DNA of 33,446 nt. Source: Rhodospirillales bacterium. Lineage in GTDB: Bacteria; Pseudomonadota; Alphaproteobacteria; Rhodospirillales; Casp-alpha2. The stretch lies in NCBI GenBank assembly GCA_013204265.1, contig JABMOG010000090.1, positions 1 to 33,446 of the forward strand. The letters run 5' to 3'. This document shows positions 25,253-32,886 of the stretch, in pieces. Within the stretch, counting starts at the first letter, position 1. The number at the start of each line of letters is the position of its first letter. The notes under the pieces were generated by a model that did no database searches, was not told the origin of the DNA, and saw only the letters and a list, made by a program, of their open reading frames with translations. The position numbers were made by a program, and so were the translations under genes.

Positions 25253-25615
25253 ATGGCGAGCGGATTCGAGCAAAAAACCTTTAAGCCCAACGAATTTCTG
25301 GTCAAGGAAGGCACACCTTCCGATGCTGCATTTTTGATCTCCAGCGGCAAGGTCGAGATACGCAAAGGCGCGATGGGGAGCAACCCGCAAACCATCGCTG
25401 TCCTCGGAAAAGGGGCGGTGGTCGGTGAAATGTCGCTGTTTGATGACCATCCGCCTATCGCCAGTGCCATCGCCATCGAAGAAACAACGACCAGCGCCAT
25501 TTCCCGCGATGAATTCCAACGCCGGGTCAGCGCCATGGACCCGGTGATGCGCGTGATTCTAAAGATCATGGTCGATCGTATCCGCGACATGTCAAAAAAA
25601 CCAAAGGTAAGTTGA
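25253..25615 (+). CDS. Small cyclic-nucleotide-binding-domain protein with degenerate phosphate cassette
   Basis: A 120-residue protein that is a single CRP/PKA-type cNMP-binding beta-roll with a C-terminal helix and no DNA-binding or catalytic domain. Seen are FLVKEGTPSDAAFLISSGKVEI and GEMSLFDDHPPIASAIAIE. In functional cAMP/cGMP sites the cassette reads G-E-x-x-L-x3-P-R-x-A; here the phosphate-binding Arg position is Pro, so nucleotide binding is doubtful. ATG 25253 is used; GGGAAGG lies 12 bases upstream, which is long but no better start exists. It has its own candidate promoter and converges on the TSUP gene with only six bases between stops. Function unknown; a stand-alone sensor or adaptor is possible. 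Confidence 0.8.
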   Translation: MASGFEQKTFKPNEFLVKEGTPSDAAFLISSGKVEIRKGAMGSNPQTIAVLGKGAVVGEMSLFDDHPPIASAIAIEETTTSAISRDEFQRRVSAMDPVMRVILKIMVDRIRDMSKKPKVS

Positions 25616-25621
25616 GGGCTT

Positions 25622-26374
25622 TCAGAATACCGCCCGTCGGATTAAATTTAATCCGACCAACAACAACATCACCAACATCACTTTGCGGAAAGTGTCCTGG
25701 TTGATGCGTTCGCGAATGGCCTCGCCAATGCAAATCCCGATCATGCCGGGGATGCAGGCATACAGCGACAGGTAGACGACATCGCCGGAAAATATGCCGT
25801 TGCGCCAATAGGCAACGGCCAGCGGCACTGAAAACGCAAACCACGCCATCCCGACGCTACGCACGAAGACATCTTTGGGCAGTTTCAGCATGACGAAATA
25901 CATCGTCATGGGCGGCCCCCAGATAGTCGAGATTCCGCCCAACAGCCCGCCCATGGCCCCGGCCAGTGGCCCGGCCCATTTTTCTGTTTTGGGCTGGAGC
26001 GCTGGCATGTTGGGATGCGCCAGGCTGATGGCGGAAAAGGCGGCGACACAGGCCCCCAACATGCCGAACAAGACACCCGTGTCCATGCCGACGATCAATT
26101 CAGCCCCGATGAACAGAAATACCAACCCCGTGATGATCATCGGCCAGAATCGTCTCAAGGGTTCCTGAAGGTTGCCGAGGCGCACCGTTTGCCACAGGTT
26201 AGTGACTATGATCGGCATCACCAGGATGCCCAGCACCGTCAGCGGCGGGAAAAAATTGAGCAGGATGGCGATGGAAACCATGGGCAGGCCCAAGGCGACG
26301 ACGCCTTTAACGACGCCGCCGACGACCAGCGACGCCGTCAGGATGGCGACCAAGGGCCATTCCAATCCGAGCAT
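25622..26374 (-). CDS. TSUP (TauE/SafE) family membrane permease
   Basis: A 250-residue protein with about eight hydrophobic helices and the TSUP repeat motifs: GGVVKGVVALGLPMVSIAIL near residue 20 and GGLLGGISTIWGPPMTMYFVML near 145. Family members export sulfite, sulfoacetate or other organosulfur and organic anions, or import some of them. It lies five bases downstream of the enolase-superfamily gene in the same direction, so the two form a small minus-strand operon and may share a substrate. A second, different TSUP gene lies at 28925. The ligand is unknown. Confidence 0.87.
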   Translation of the reverse strand: MLGLEWPLVAILTASLVVGGVVKGVVALGLPMVSIAILLNFFPPLTVLGILVMPIIVTNLWQTVRLGNLQEPLRRFWPMIITGLVFLFIGAELIVGMDTGVLFGMLGACVAAFSAISLAHPNMPALQPKTEKWAGPLAGAMGGLLGGISTIWGPPMTMYFVMLKLPKDVFVRSVGMAWFAFSVPLAVAYWRNGIFSGDVVYLSLYACIPGMIGICIGEAIRERINQDTFRKVMLVMLLLVGLNLIRRAVF

Positions 26375-26379
26375 CTGTC

Positions 26380-27453
26380 TCAGCCCCCCACGGAAAAGGT
26401 GGCGGTGGCCAGGGCGGAAAGCGTGGTGGCAGGCTTCAGCGCCGGTGCACCCGCTGGCAATACGACGGAGCCGTTGGTGACGGCCATGGGGGTTGCAAAA
26501 ATTCCTGTTTCAGGCTTGAGGAACCCGTTCATTTCACCGGCGTTGTCGATTGTGGTCCGCGCCGTGCAGGCTTCCATCCAGCAGCCAACGTCGCTGGCGA
26601 CTCCGTTGCCGAGGACGGGTGTCATGCCGCGCTCGCGAATTTGCGCCAACCCATCGGCCAGTGCGCCCAGCCCGCCCGCCTTCATTAGTTTCAGTTTGAT
26701 ATAGGTCGCCGCGCCCAGGTCGGCGGCGCGGTCGATGTCATCCGGCCCGTAGATGGACTCGTCCAACATCATCGGCACGGTTGCGACTTCGGCGACGGCG
26801 GCAGCCGCGTCCCAGTCGTCGTCGTGGCAGGGTTGTTCCAACAATTCGATTCCGGCAGGGTTTAGCCCGGCGCAAAATCGGAGCGCCTCATCCTGCCTGT
26901 ATCCCTGGTTGCCGTCGAGCCGGATCAGCGCACGGCCGCGAAGGTGGTTCTGGATAAAGCGGACCCGCGCTATATCCGCCTCGACCTCGAAGCCGACTTT
27001 GACCTTGAGCGTTGCGTAGCCTTCCCCCAGCCGGGCGTCGATTTCCTGGGCGATGCCGTCTTCGTCAGTGGCGTTGACGATGGCCAATAACGGCACGGCG
27101 GTGGCTGTGGGCACGCCGAGCAAGGGGTGACCGTCACACATTTCCAGGGCCGTCATTGTCGCCGTAGACGTGAAGGGGGCGTTCGAGTGTTCGGCCTGAA
27201 TTATCGGCCCTGCGTCCTCCGTCGCCATGCCGGATATGCGTTGCGCCAGGCCGCAGGCGATGGCCCAACTGTCGTCGATGGTTTCGGGCGTATAGCCGGT
27301 CAGGATTGTTGCTTCGCCGTATCCCTCATTGCCGTCACCATCCCGGACGACGCAAAGAACGGTATCGAACGCTTTGACCACTCCTAGCGCCAGCTTGTAG
27401 GGGTGGATCAAAGGTAGGGAAAATCGGTAGAGCGTGATTGATGCAATAGGCAT
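26380..27453 (-). CDS. Enolase-superfamily enzyme, MLE/mandelate racemase type
   Basis: A 357-residue enzyme with an N-terminal capping domain and a TIM barrel. The catalytic set of the muconate lactonizing enzyme subgroup is present: K150-V-K152 in TLKVKVG, metal ligands D180 (LDGNQGY), E206 (LLEQP) and D231 (MMLDES), and the opposite-face lysines K253/K255 in YIKLKLMKAGG. It abstracts the alpha-proton of a carboxylate; the outcome (epimerisation, dehydration, elimination) cannot be predicted. Methylaspartate ammonia-lyase is also an enolase-superfamily member but has a different motif set and is longer, so this is not a classical copy. ATG 27453 is preferred over 27489. It is divergent from the FrdB-like gene. 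Confidence 0.85.
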   Translation of the reverse strand: MPIASITLYRFSLPLIHPYKLALGVVKAFDTVLCVVRDGDGNEGYGEATILTGYTPETIDDSWAIACGLAQRISGMATEDAGPIIQAEHSNAPFTSTATMTALEMCDGHPLLGVPTATAVPLLAIVNATDEDGIAQEIDARLGEGYATLKVKVGFEVEADIARVRFIQNHLRGRALIRLDGNQGYRQDEALRFCAGLNPAGIELLEQPCHDDDWDAAAAVAEVATVPMMLDESIYGPDDIDRAADLGAATYIKLKLMKAGGLGALADGLAQIRERGMTPVLGNGVASDVGCWMEACTARTTIDNAGEMNGFLKPETGIFATPMAVTNGSVVLPAGAPALKPATTLSALATATFSVGG

Positions 27454-27458
27454 AGATG

Positions 27459-27486
27459 ATTTTATGCACAAGGCGCGCGCTTGGAA
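27459..27486 (-). promoter_or_regulatory. Candidate leaderless promoter of the enolase-superfamily gene
   Basis: On the minus strand TTCCAA (27486-27481), a 16-base spacer and TAAAAT (27464-27459) lie only five bases before the ATG at 27453. Transcription would start at or next to the A of the start codon, and no Shine-Dalgarno sequence is visible. The -35 match is weak and overlaps the -35 of the opposite promoter. Confidence 0.3.
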
Positions 27487-27508
27487 CACCCTTAAAACCT
27501 TTTATACT
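27481..27508 (+). promoter_or_regulatory. Candidate leaderless promoter of the Frd/Sdh-like operon
   Basis: TTGGAA (27481-27486), 16-base spacer and TATACT (27503-27508). The ATG of the iron-sulfur subunit gene is at 27516, seven bases after the -10 box, and the intervening CAATCCC has no ribosome-binding site. An mRNA starting at the A of ATG is therefore expected. It overlaps the minus-strand promoter, so the two directions may compete. Confidence 0.5.
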
Positions 27509-27515
27509 CAATCCC

Positions 27516-28232
27516 ATGCAGGAATTGCTTACAGTATCGATCTGGCGCGGAGGAGAAGACGGGGAATTCGTCGCCTACGACGTTCCGAGGCGTGAAAACC
27601 AGACCGTGCTGGATGTAGTCACCTATATCCAGCGCAAGCTGGATCCGGGGTTGAGTTATCGCTTTGCCTGCCGCGTCGGTATGTGCGGGTCGTGCGCCAT
27701 GACGGTCAATGGCCGCGCCCGGTGGACATGCCGCACCCATGTGTCGCACGTCGCCAGGGATGGACGGCTGGAAATAGCCCCCTTGCTAAATCTTCCGATT
27801 ATCAAAGACGTCACTGTCGACATGCAGGGCTTCTTCGACAAATGGGCCAAAGCCGGTGGTGCGTTTCAGGCGACGCAGACCCGTAAAGATGATTTCGCCG
27901 CGATCCCGCCAAGCGATCCGAGGCGCCGTCACGCCAACGCCGGTATCGAATGCATTGGTTGCGGAGTCTGTTACGCATCGTGCGACGTGGTCGCGTGGAA
28001 ACCCGATTACCTGGGGCCGGCGGCGCTCAACCGCGCTTGGACGCTGGTCAACGACGCCCGCGACGGAATGGGGGCGGTACGTCTGGCCCTGGTTTCCGGC
28101 GACGACGGGTGTCTGGGCTGTCATTCCCAGCAGGGCTGCCAGGAACACTGCCCAAAATCCTTGAGCCCGACGGCGGCCATTGCCGGGTTGAAACGCGCCG
28201 TGGCGATAGCGACGCTAAAGGGCAAGCTATGA
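27516..28232 (+). CDS. Fumarate reductase/succinate dehydrogenase-like iron-sulfur subunit
   Basis: A 238-residue electron-transfer subunit with three cluster sites. The [2Fe-2S] ligands are C52, C57, C60 and C72 (CRVGMCGSC ... C). The [4Fe-4S] ligands are C146, C149, C152 and C156 (CIGCGVCYASC). The third cluster uses C202, C208 and C212 (CHSQQGCQEHCPKS), with an extra Cys at 199. It would carry electrons between the flavoprotein encoded at 31155 and the quinone-reactive anchors encoded next. ATG 27516 is chosen although no Shine-Dalgarno is present; a leaderless message is likely. It opens an operon running to 33369 and overlaps the first anchor gene in an ATGA junction. Confidence 0.92.
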   Translation: MQELLTVSIWRGGEDGEFVAYDVPRRENQTVLDVVTYIQRKLDPGLSYRFACRVGMCGSCAMTVNGRARWTCRTHVSHVARDGRLEIAPLLNLPIIKDVTVDMQGFFDKWAKAGGAFQATQTRKDDFAAIPPSDPRRRHANAGIECIGCGVCYASCDVVAWKPDYLGPAALNRAWTLVNDARDGMGAVRLALVSGDDGCLGCHSQQGCQEHCPKSLSPTAAIAGLKRAVAIATLKGKL

Positions 28233-28582
28233 GCGCCGGGCAAATACAAACCCGTGTGTGGCTGGCCCAGCGCCTCAGCGCTGTTGTGCTGGCCATCGCC
28301 GTTACCGTGCATCTGGGCGGAATCATTGTCGCCGTACAAGGCGGTCTTTCGGCAGCCGAAATTATCGCCCGCGTCGGCGGCAACGGTGTGGCCGCTCTGT
28401 TTTACGGGATATTTGTCGTCGCCTGCGCCGTGCATGCGCCGATCGGCCTGCGCACCGTTTTGCTGGAAATGACGGCGCTGAAGCCGCGATTGGCAGACGG
28501 TGTTGCCGGGGTATTCGCCGTCGCCGTGCTGGTCCTGGGGCTGCGCGCCGTGCTTGGTTTTTACCAGTTAGGGGCGGGGTGA
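28229..28582 (+). CDS. Frd/Sdh-like membrane anchor 1 (haem b type)
   Basis: A 117-residue, three-helix membrane protein. It has QRLSAVVLAIAVTVHLGG at residues 14-31, like the HRLSG quinone-site helix of SdhC, and HAPIGLRTVLLE with H69 and R75, matching the HxxxGxR haem-b ligand motif. Helices are about 15-36, 55-78 and 88-110. It overlaps the iron-sulfur gene by four bases and the second anchor by one base. Small anchors are poorly conserved, so the call relies on motif, topology and position. Confidence 0.85.
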   Translation: MSAGQIQTRVWLAQRLSAVVLAIAVTVHLGGIIVAVQGGLSAAEIIARVGGNGVAALFYGIFVVACAVHAPIGLRTVLLEMTALKPRLADGVAGVFAVAVLVLGLRAVLGFYQLGAG

Positions 28583-28935
28583 TGGCAGGCACGTTGAACA
28601 AGCCCCATCGCAACCACGCCACTTGGTGGGCATTCGCGCTGCACCGCCTGTCGGGTGTGGCGCTGGCGTTATTCCTTCCCATTCATTTCTGGGTGCTGGG
28701 CCTCGCACTTCGGGGCGAAGTGGCGCTGGACGGTGCCTTGGTATGGTCCGAGCAGCCGTTGGTTAAGCTGGCCGAGGCCGGTTTGATCGTGCTGCTGGCG
28801 GCTCACCTGACTGGTGGGGTGCGGCTGTTGGCGCTGGAATTTTTCCCGTGGCGGGATTGGCAAAAGACCCTGGTGGCGGTTACGGGGGGTGTGAGCCTCG
28901 CCGCCGGGCTTTTGTTTTTGGTCAATGCCTTTTGA
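28582..28935 (+). CDS. Frd/Sdh-like membrane anchor 2 (SdhC-like, haem b type)
   Basis: A 117-residue, three-helix protein. WWAFALHRLSGVALALFLPIHFW (first helix; H21, R22 and S24 form the usual quinone-site motif) and HLTGGVRLLALEF (H75 and R81; HxxxGxR haem motif) are textbook SdhC features. Because the preceding anchor also carries an HxxxGxR motif, the complex may hold two b haems, as in two-anchor, two-haem quinone reductases; that is inference. It starts within the stop of anchor 1 (TGATG) and overlaps the TSUP gene by 11 bases. Confidence 0.88.
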   Translation: MAGTLNKPHRNHATWWAFALHRLSGVALALFLPIHFWVLGLALRGEVALDGALVWSEQPLVKLAEAGLIVLLAAHLTGGVRLLALEFFPWRDWQKTLVAVTGGVSLAAGLLFLVNAF

Positions 28936-29647
28936 ATTTTTACTGATACCGGGCGGCGCGTTCCTGGCCGCGTTGGCGGTTGGAGTGGTGGGGTTCGGCG
29001 ACGGCCTGATCGTTGCGGCGGTGTGGCTGCATGTGCTTGCCCCGGTGGAAATCGTGCCGTTGGTAGTGGCGTCGGGCCTGGTTATCCATCTGATATCTTT
29101 GATCAGCCTTCACCAGTCGCTAGACTTTTCAAAGCTGTGGCCCTTCCTGATCGCGGGCACTCTGGGCGTGCCGGTGGGGAACTGGCTGTTGCAGGTTATC
29201 GACCCGAATGTTTTCCGCACCGGGGTCGGGGTGTTTCTGGTGGCTTACGGTGCCTTTTTCCTGATTCGTCCGAATCCTGGCCTGATTACCAGGGGCGGTC
29301 GAACTGCGGACGGGATGATCGGCGCAATCGGTGGGGTTCTGGGCGGGCTGGCGGGGCTTTCGGGTATCGTGCCGGGGGTCTGGGCCAGCCTTCGCGGTTG
29401 GAGCAAGGAACAACAACGCGGCGTCTTTCAGCCGTTCGTTCTTGCCATGCACGCCATGGCGCTGGGCTGGCTGGCGTTCGGCGGCCTGGTTAACGCCCGG
29501 ACCGGCATCAACTTCCTGTGGTGCCTGCCGGCCATCGCGTTGGGGTCCTGGCTCGGGCTTTGGTGCTACGGGCGCTTGGATGAAGGGCGATTTCGCCGTA
29601 TCGTTCTGGGGTTGCTGTTGGTGTTGGGCGTGACGCTGTTGATCTGA
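28925..29647 (+). CDS. TSUP (TauE/SafE) family permease within the Frd/fumarase operon
   Basis: A 240-residue membrane protein of about eight helices. TSUP motifs: AALAVGVVGFGDGLIVAAVWL at the N-terminus and GAIGGVLGGLAGLSGIVPGVWASL near residue 135. It overlaps the second anchor gene by 11 bases and precedes the fumarase alpha gene by 20 bases, so it is co-transcribed with the dicarboxylate enzymes. It is distinct in sequence from the TSUP at 25622. It may export or import an organic acid or sulfonate of the pathway; the substrate is not known. Confidence 0.87.
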   Translation: MPFEFLLIPGGAFLAALAVGVVGFGDGLIVAAVWLHVLAPVEIVPLVVASGLVIHLISLISLHQSLDFSKLWPFLIAGTLGVPVGNWLLQVIDPNVFRTGVGVFLVAYGAFFLIRPNPGLITRGGRTADGMIGAIGGVLGGLAGLSGIVPGVWASLRGWSKEQQRGVFQPFVLAMHAMALGWLAFGGLVNARTGINFLWCLPAIALGSWLGLWCYGRLDEGRFRRIVLGLLLVLGVTLLI

Positions 29648-29667
29648 TAAGGGCAGGGGTAGTGGTT

Positions 29668-30543
29668 ATGAAAATCGATCTGGACGCCGTCGAGGAAACG
29701 GCCAAGCTGCTCTATATCCGGGCGCTGAAGGTGCTGCCTGATGACATCAAAGAAGGGTTTAAGCGCCTCGATGCGACTGAGACGGACGCTACCGGAAAAT
29801 CCATCCTGGCGACCATGATCCGCAACATCGATGTTGCCGAAGACACCGACAATCTGCTTTGTCAGGATACCGGCATCCCCATCTATAACGTCACCATCGG
29901 GCGCGGTGTGCAACTCGACGGCGTTGACCTCAAGGCCGCCATCCAGAAGGGCTGCGCGCGGGCGACGACGGAATATCCGCTGCGCTCGTCGGTCGTGCAT
30001 CCGGTGACGCGGGTCAACGAGCATACCTCGTGCGGGCGCAGGGTGCCGGTTATCAATGTCGATTTTTCCGACCGCGTGAATGAGCTGGTGATCGAAATGA
30101 TCCCCAAGGGGTCGGGCTCGGAAAATGGCTCGTTTTTGAAAATGTGCATTCCAGCCGAAGGCGTCAACGGCATCAAGACCTTCGTGATCGACCGTGTGAT
30201 GGAGGCTGGTGGCAAGGTTTGCCCGCCGACCATCGTCGGCGTCGGCGTCGGTGGCACGGCGGACCTGTGTACCAAGATGGCGAAAATCGCCGCTACGCGA
30301 TCTTTGGGTTCGGTGTGTGACGACCCGGAAGGTGCAAAACTGGAAGCGGAACTCTGCGACGCGGTCAACAGCCTCGGCATCGGGCCGCAGGGGCTGGGTG
30401 GTGATTCAACATCGTTCGCCGTGCATGTCGAGACGGCGGCCACCCACATCACCATGAATCCGGTGGCGGTCAACATCCAGTGCCATTCGGCTCGCCGCGC
30501 CCGGGCCACGTTCACGCCCGGCGGCGTCGAAATAGGATTCTGA
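29668..30543 (+). CDS. Class I fumarase/mesaconase-type hydratase, alpha subunit
   Basis: A 291-residue [4Fe-4S] hydro-lyase subunit of the TtdA/FumA N-terminal family. The cluster cysteines are C65 in LCQDTG, C185 in KVCPPTIVGVGVGG and C272 in NIQCHSARR. The block PKGSGSENGSFLKM near 147-159 is also typical. The usual NTGDNTPAVI segment is replaced by VNEHTSCGRRVPVI, which may affect specificity. Known activities are hydration of fumarate, mesaconate or dehydration of tartrate. ATG 29668 has GGGCAGGGG eight bases upstream; GTG 29662 is rejected. It lies among genes for a FrdABCD-like complex, supporting a C4/C5 unsaturated dicarboxylate substrate. Confidence 0.9.
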   Translation: MKIDLDAVEETAKLLYIRALKVLPDDIKEGFKRLDATETDATGKSILATMIRNIDVAEDTDNLLCQDTGIPIYNVTIGRGVQLDGVDLKAAIQKGCARATTEYPLRSSVVHPVTRVNEHTSCGRRVPVINVDFSDRVNELVIEMIPKGSGSENGSFLKMCIPAEGVNGIKTFVIDRVMEAGGKVCPPTIVGVGVGGTADLCTKMAKIAATRSLGSVCDDPEGAKLEAELCDAVNSLGIGPQGLGGDSTSFAVHVETAATHITMNPVAVNIQCHSARRARATFTPGGVEIGF

Positions 30544-30546
30544 ATT

Positions 30547-31158
30547 ATGACTGAGCACGAATTCCATATGCCGGTATCGGACAACGACGTGCGTGCCTTG
30601 CGCGTCGGTGACCACGTAGTATTGCAGGACACCCTGTTCGGTATTCGCGATGCCACCTTGATCCACATGTTCGATAAAAACCGGGAAACGCGGCTTGATC
30701 TGAACGGCCACGCCGTTATTCACACGGCGCCGAATGTCAAAAAGGTGCCGGTATCCAATTCCTGCCCGGCGGGATACCAGTCGATCTGCATCGGCACGAC
30801 GACCAGCGCACGGATGGAACGTTTCACCCGGCCGCTGATGGAGAGTAACGGCGTTCGCATAATCATCGGCAAGGGTGGCTTAGGGCCTGAAAGCGCGCAG
30901 GCGTTTCAGGATTTGGGCGGTGTCTATCTGGCGATTATTGGCGGCACGGCGGCGCTGGAAACTACCTGGATCGAACAAATTCTCGACGTCGATATGGACG
31001 ACCTCAACCCGGAAAGCCTGTGGCAGTTCCGAATCAAGGATTTCGGGCCGTTGCTGGTAGCGATGGATGCTCATGGTGGCAGCCTCTATGACGTGGTTCG
31101 CGCCAATGCTCAGGATAAACGCGCCGCGGCTCTCGCCCGCATGGGCATCGACAGTTGA
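30547..31158 (+). CDS. Class I fumarase/mesaconase-type hydratase, beta subunit
   Basis: A 203-residue swivelling domain matching TtdB and the FumA C-terminal part. Key stretches are GTTTSARMERFTRPLME near 80-96 (substrate and catalytic residues), IIGKGGLGPES near 101-111 and AIIGGTAALE near 125. It starts three bases after the alpha subunit stop, and the two make one enzyme. Its TGA overlaps the TTG start of the flavoprotein (TTGA at 31155-31158), so the hydratase and oxidoreductase subunits are translationally coupled. Confidence 0.91.
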   Translation: MTEHEFHMPVSDNDVRALRVGDHVVLQDTLFGIRDATLIHMFDKNRETRLDLNGHAVIHTAPNVKKVPVSNSCPAGYQSICIGTTTSARMERFTRPLMESNGVRIIIGKGGLGPESAQAFQDLGGVYLAIIGGTAALETTWIEQILDVDMDDLNPESLWQFRIKDFGPLLVAMDAHGGSLYDVVRANAQDKRAAALARMGIDS

Positions 31159-32876
31159 GCGATTTTGAAACAATTGAGACCGATGTTTTAATCCTCGGCG
31201 CGGGCGGCGCCGGGCTGTTCGCTGCGTTGCACGCATCGACAACGGCCCCCGACCTTTCGATCACTATTGCCGTCAAGGGCTTGTTAGGGAAATGCGGTTG
31301 CACCCGCATGGTCCAGGGTGGCTACAACGTCGCCCTGGCGCCCGGCGATTCGGTCGAGCGCCATTTCATGGACACCGTCGAGGGCGGCAAGTGGCTCAAC
31401 GACCAAGACCTCGCCTGGACCCTGGTTGAGGTTGCCCAGGAACGTGTCCGCGAGTTGGAAAACGAGTTGGGTTGTTTTTTTGATCGTAACGAAGACGGCT
31501 CCGTGCACCAGAAGGCCTTCGCTGGGCAAACGTTTGATCGCACCGTGCACAAGGGCGACCTGACCGGTATCGAGATCATCAACCGGCTGGCCGAACAGGT
31601 GTGGTCGCGGGGGCTGGGGCGGCTCGAAGATCACCGGGCGGTAGAACTGGTTCCCGCCGCTGACGGGACCGGAATTGCTGGTGTCCTGATGATAGACATG
31701 CGTACCGGCGGGTTCGTTTTTGTGCGTGCCCGCGCAGTGCTGATGGCGACTGGCGGCGGGCCGACCATGTACCGGTTCCACACACCATCGGGCGATAAAA
31801 CCGCCGACGGCATGGCCATGGCGTTGCGCGCCGGGTTGCCGTTGCGCGACATGGAAATGGTGCAGTTCCACCCGACCGGCTTGCTGGCCCGGGCGGACAC
31901 CCGGATGACCGGGACTGTTTTGGAGGAGGGCCTGCGCGGGTTCGGGGCGTATCTTTTGGACGGCAATGGCGACAGGTTCATGGACAAATACGACGAGCGC
32001 GCCGAACGCGCCACCCGCGACATCGTCAGCCGCGCTATGTTCGAGGAAATGCGAGCAGGCAAACTTGGGCCGCTGGGTGGGCTGTACCTGTCGATGGGCC
32101 ATCTTGATGAGGCCGAGGTGCGGCGTTTGTTCAAGGGTATGGTGCAGCGCTGTGCCGATTGCGGGTTCGACCTGGCCGGCGATAAGGTCGAGGTGGTGCC
32201 GACGGCGCATTACATGATGGGCGGAATAGAGTTTTCCGCCGATGGCCACACGGAATGGGATGGCCTGTTCGCCGCCGGTGAAGACACCGGGGGTGTGCAC
32301 GGGGCCAACCGGCTGGGCGGCAATGGCGTCGCCAATTCCACCGTGTTCGGCGGCATCGCCGGCGATACCATCGGTCGCTGGACGCCTGGGCAAGGCGTTT
32401 TCCATGATCCTGATGAGGCGGCTATCGCAGCCGCCATGAGACTTTGCCGGACACCGTTGTCCAACCCGCCCGGCGATCTGGAAGATATCCGCACCCGGCT
32501 GGCCGATATCATGTGGGATGACGTCGGCATCGTCCGCGATGCGGCCTCGCTGACCCGCGCCTTGGACGGGCTGGTGGTGTTGGAGACCGACCTCGACGGC
32601 ATCGGCGTCGATGGCGGGAACCTTGCCTACAATCTGACCTGGCATGACTGGATGAACCTGAAAAACCTGATTTTGGTGTCGCGCGCGATCACTGCCGCCG
32701 CCCTCGCCCGTGACGATTCCCGCGGCGCCCATTTTCGCGCCGATTTTCCCGAGACCCGCAATCTGGAAACCTCGACCTTCACCCGTGTGCGGCTGGTCGG
32801 GGATGAGATGGAAACGACCGCTGAGCCGGTCGTATTCACTCGCGTCAAGCCGGGTGAAACGCTGTTGGACACATAA
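31155..32876 (+). CDS. FrdA/SdhA-like flavoprotein with atypical FAD and substrate sites
   Basis: A 573-residue FAD-dependent oxidoreductase for an alkane/alkene dicarboxylate pair. It has the FAD fold LGAGGAG (14-20), FHPTG with H239, RDIVSR with the catalytic Arg R288, TAHYMMGG with H352 and GANRLGGN with R386. Two differences from SdhA/FrdA stand out. The flavin-linking His of the SHTVxAQGG motif is Cys49 (GCTRMVQGG), so FAD should be non-covalent. The substrate TEGCRGEGG loop reads EEGLRGFGA (257-265), replacing Thr by Glu. It retains core chemistry but perhaps on another dicarboxylate. The start is TTG 31155, overlapping the hydratase stop; no better start exists. The gene is separated from its B, C and D partners by three genes. 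Confidence 0.9.
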   Translation: MSDFETIETDVLILGAGGAGLFAALHASTTAPDLSITIAVKGLLGKCGCTRMVQGGYNVALAPGDSVERHFMDTVEGGKWLNDQDLAWTLVEVAQERVRELENELGCFFDRNEDGSVHQKAFAGQTFDRTVHKGDLTGIEIINRLAEQVWSRGLGRLEDHRAVELVPAADGTGIAGVLMIDMRTGGFVFVRARAVLMATGGGPTMYRFHTPSGDKTADGMAMALRAGLPLRDMEMVQFHPTGLLARADTRMTGTVLEEGLRGFGAYLLDGNGDRFMDKYDERAERATRDIVSRAMFEEMRAGKLGPLGGLYLSMGHLDEAEVRRLFKGMVQRCADCGFDLAGDKVEVVPTAHYMMGGIEFSADGHTEWDGLFAAGEDTGGVHGANRLGGNGVANSTVFGGIAGDTIGRWTPGQGVFHDPDEAAIAAAMRLCRTPLSNPPGDLEDIRTRLADIMWDDVGIVRDAASLTRALDGLVVLETDLDGIGVDGGNLAYNLTWHDWMNLKNLILVSRAITAAALARDDSRGAHFRADFPETRNLETSTFTRVRLVGDEMETTAEPVVFTRVKPGETLLDT

Positions 32877-32886
32877 GGAGCGCGCC

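Noticed and set aside
26380-27453. Calling the enolase-superfamily gene methylaspartate ammonia-lyase
   Set aside because: It carries the MLE-type KxK and KLK lysines and is shorter than the roughly 413-residue ammonia-lyase; only the superfamily is shared.
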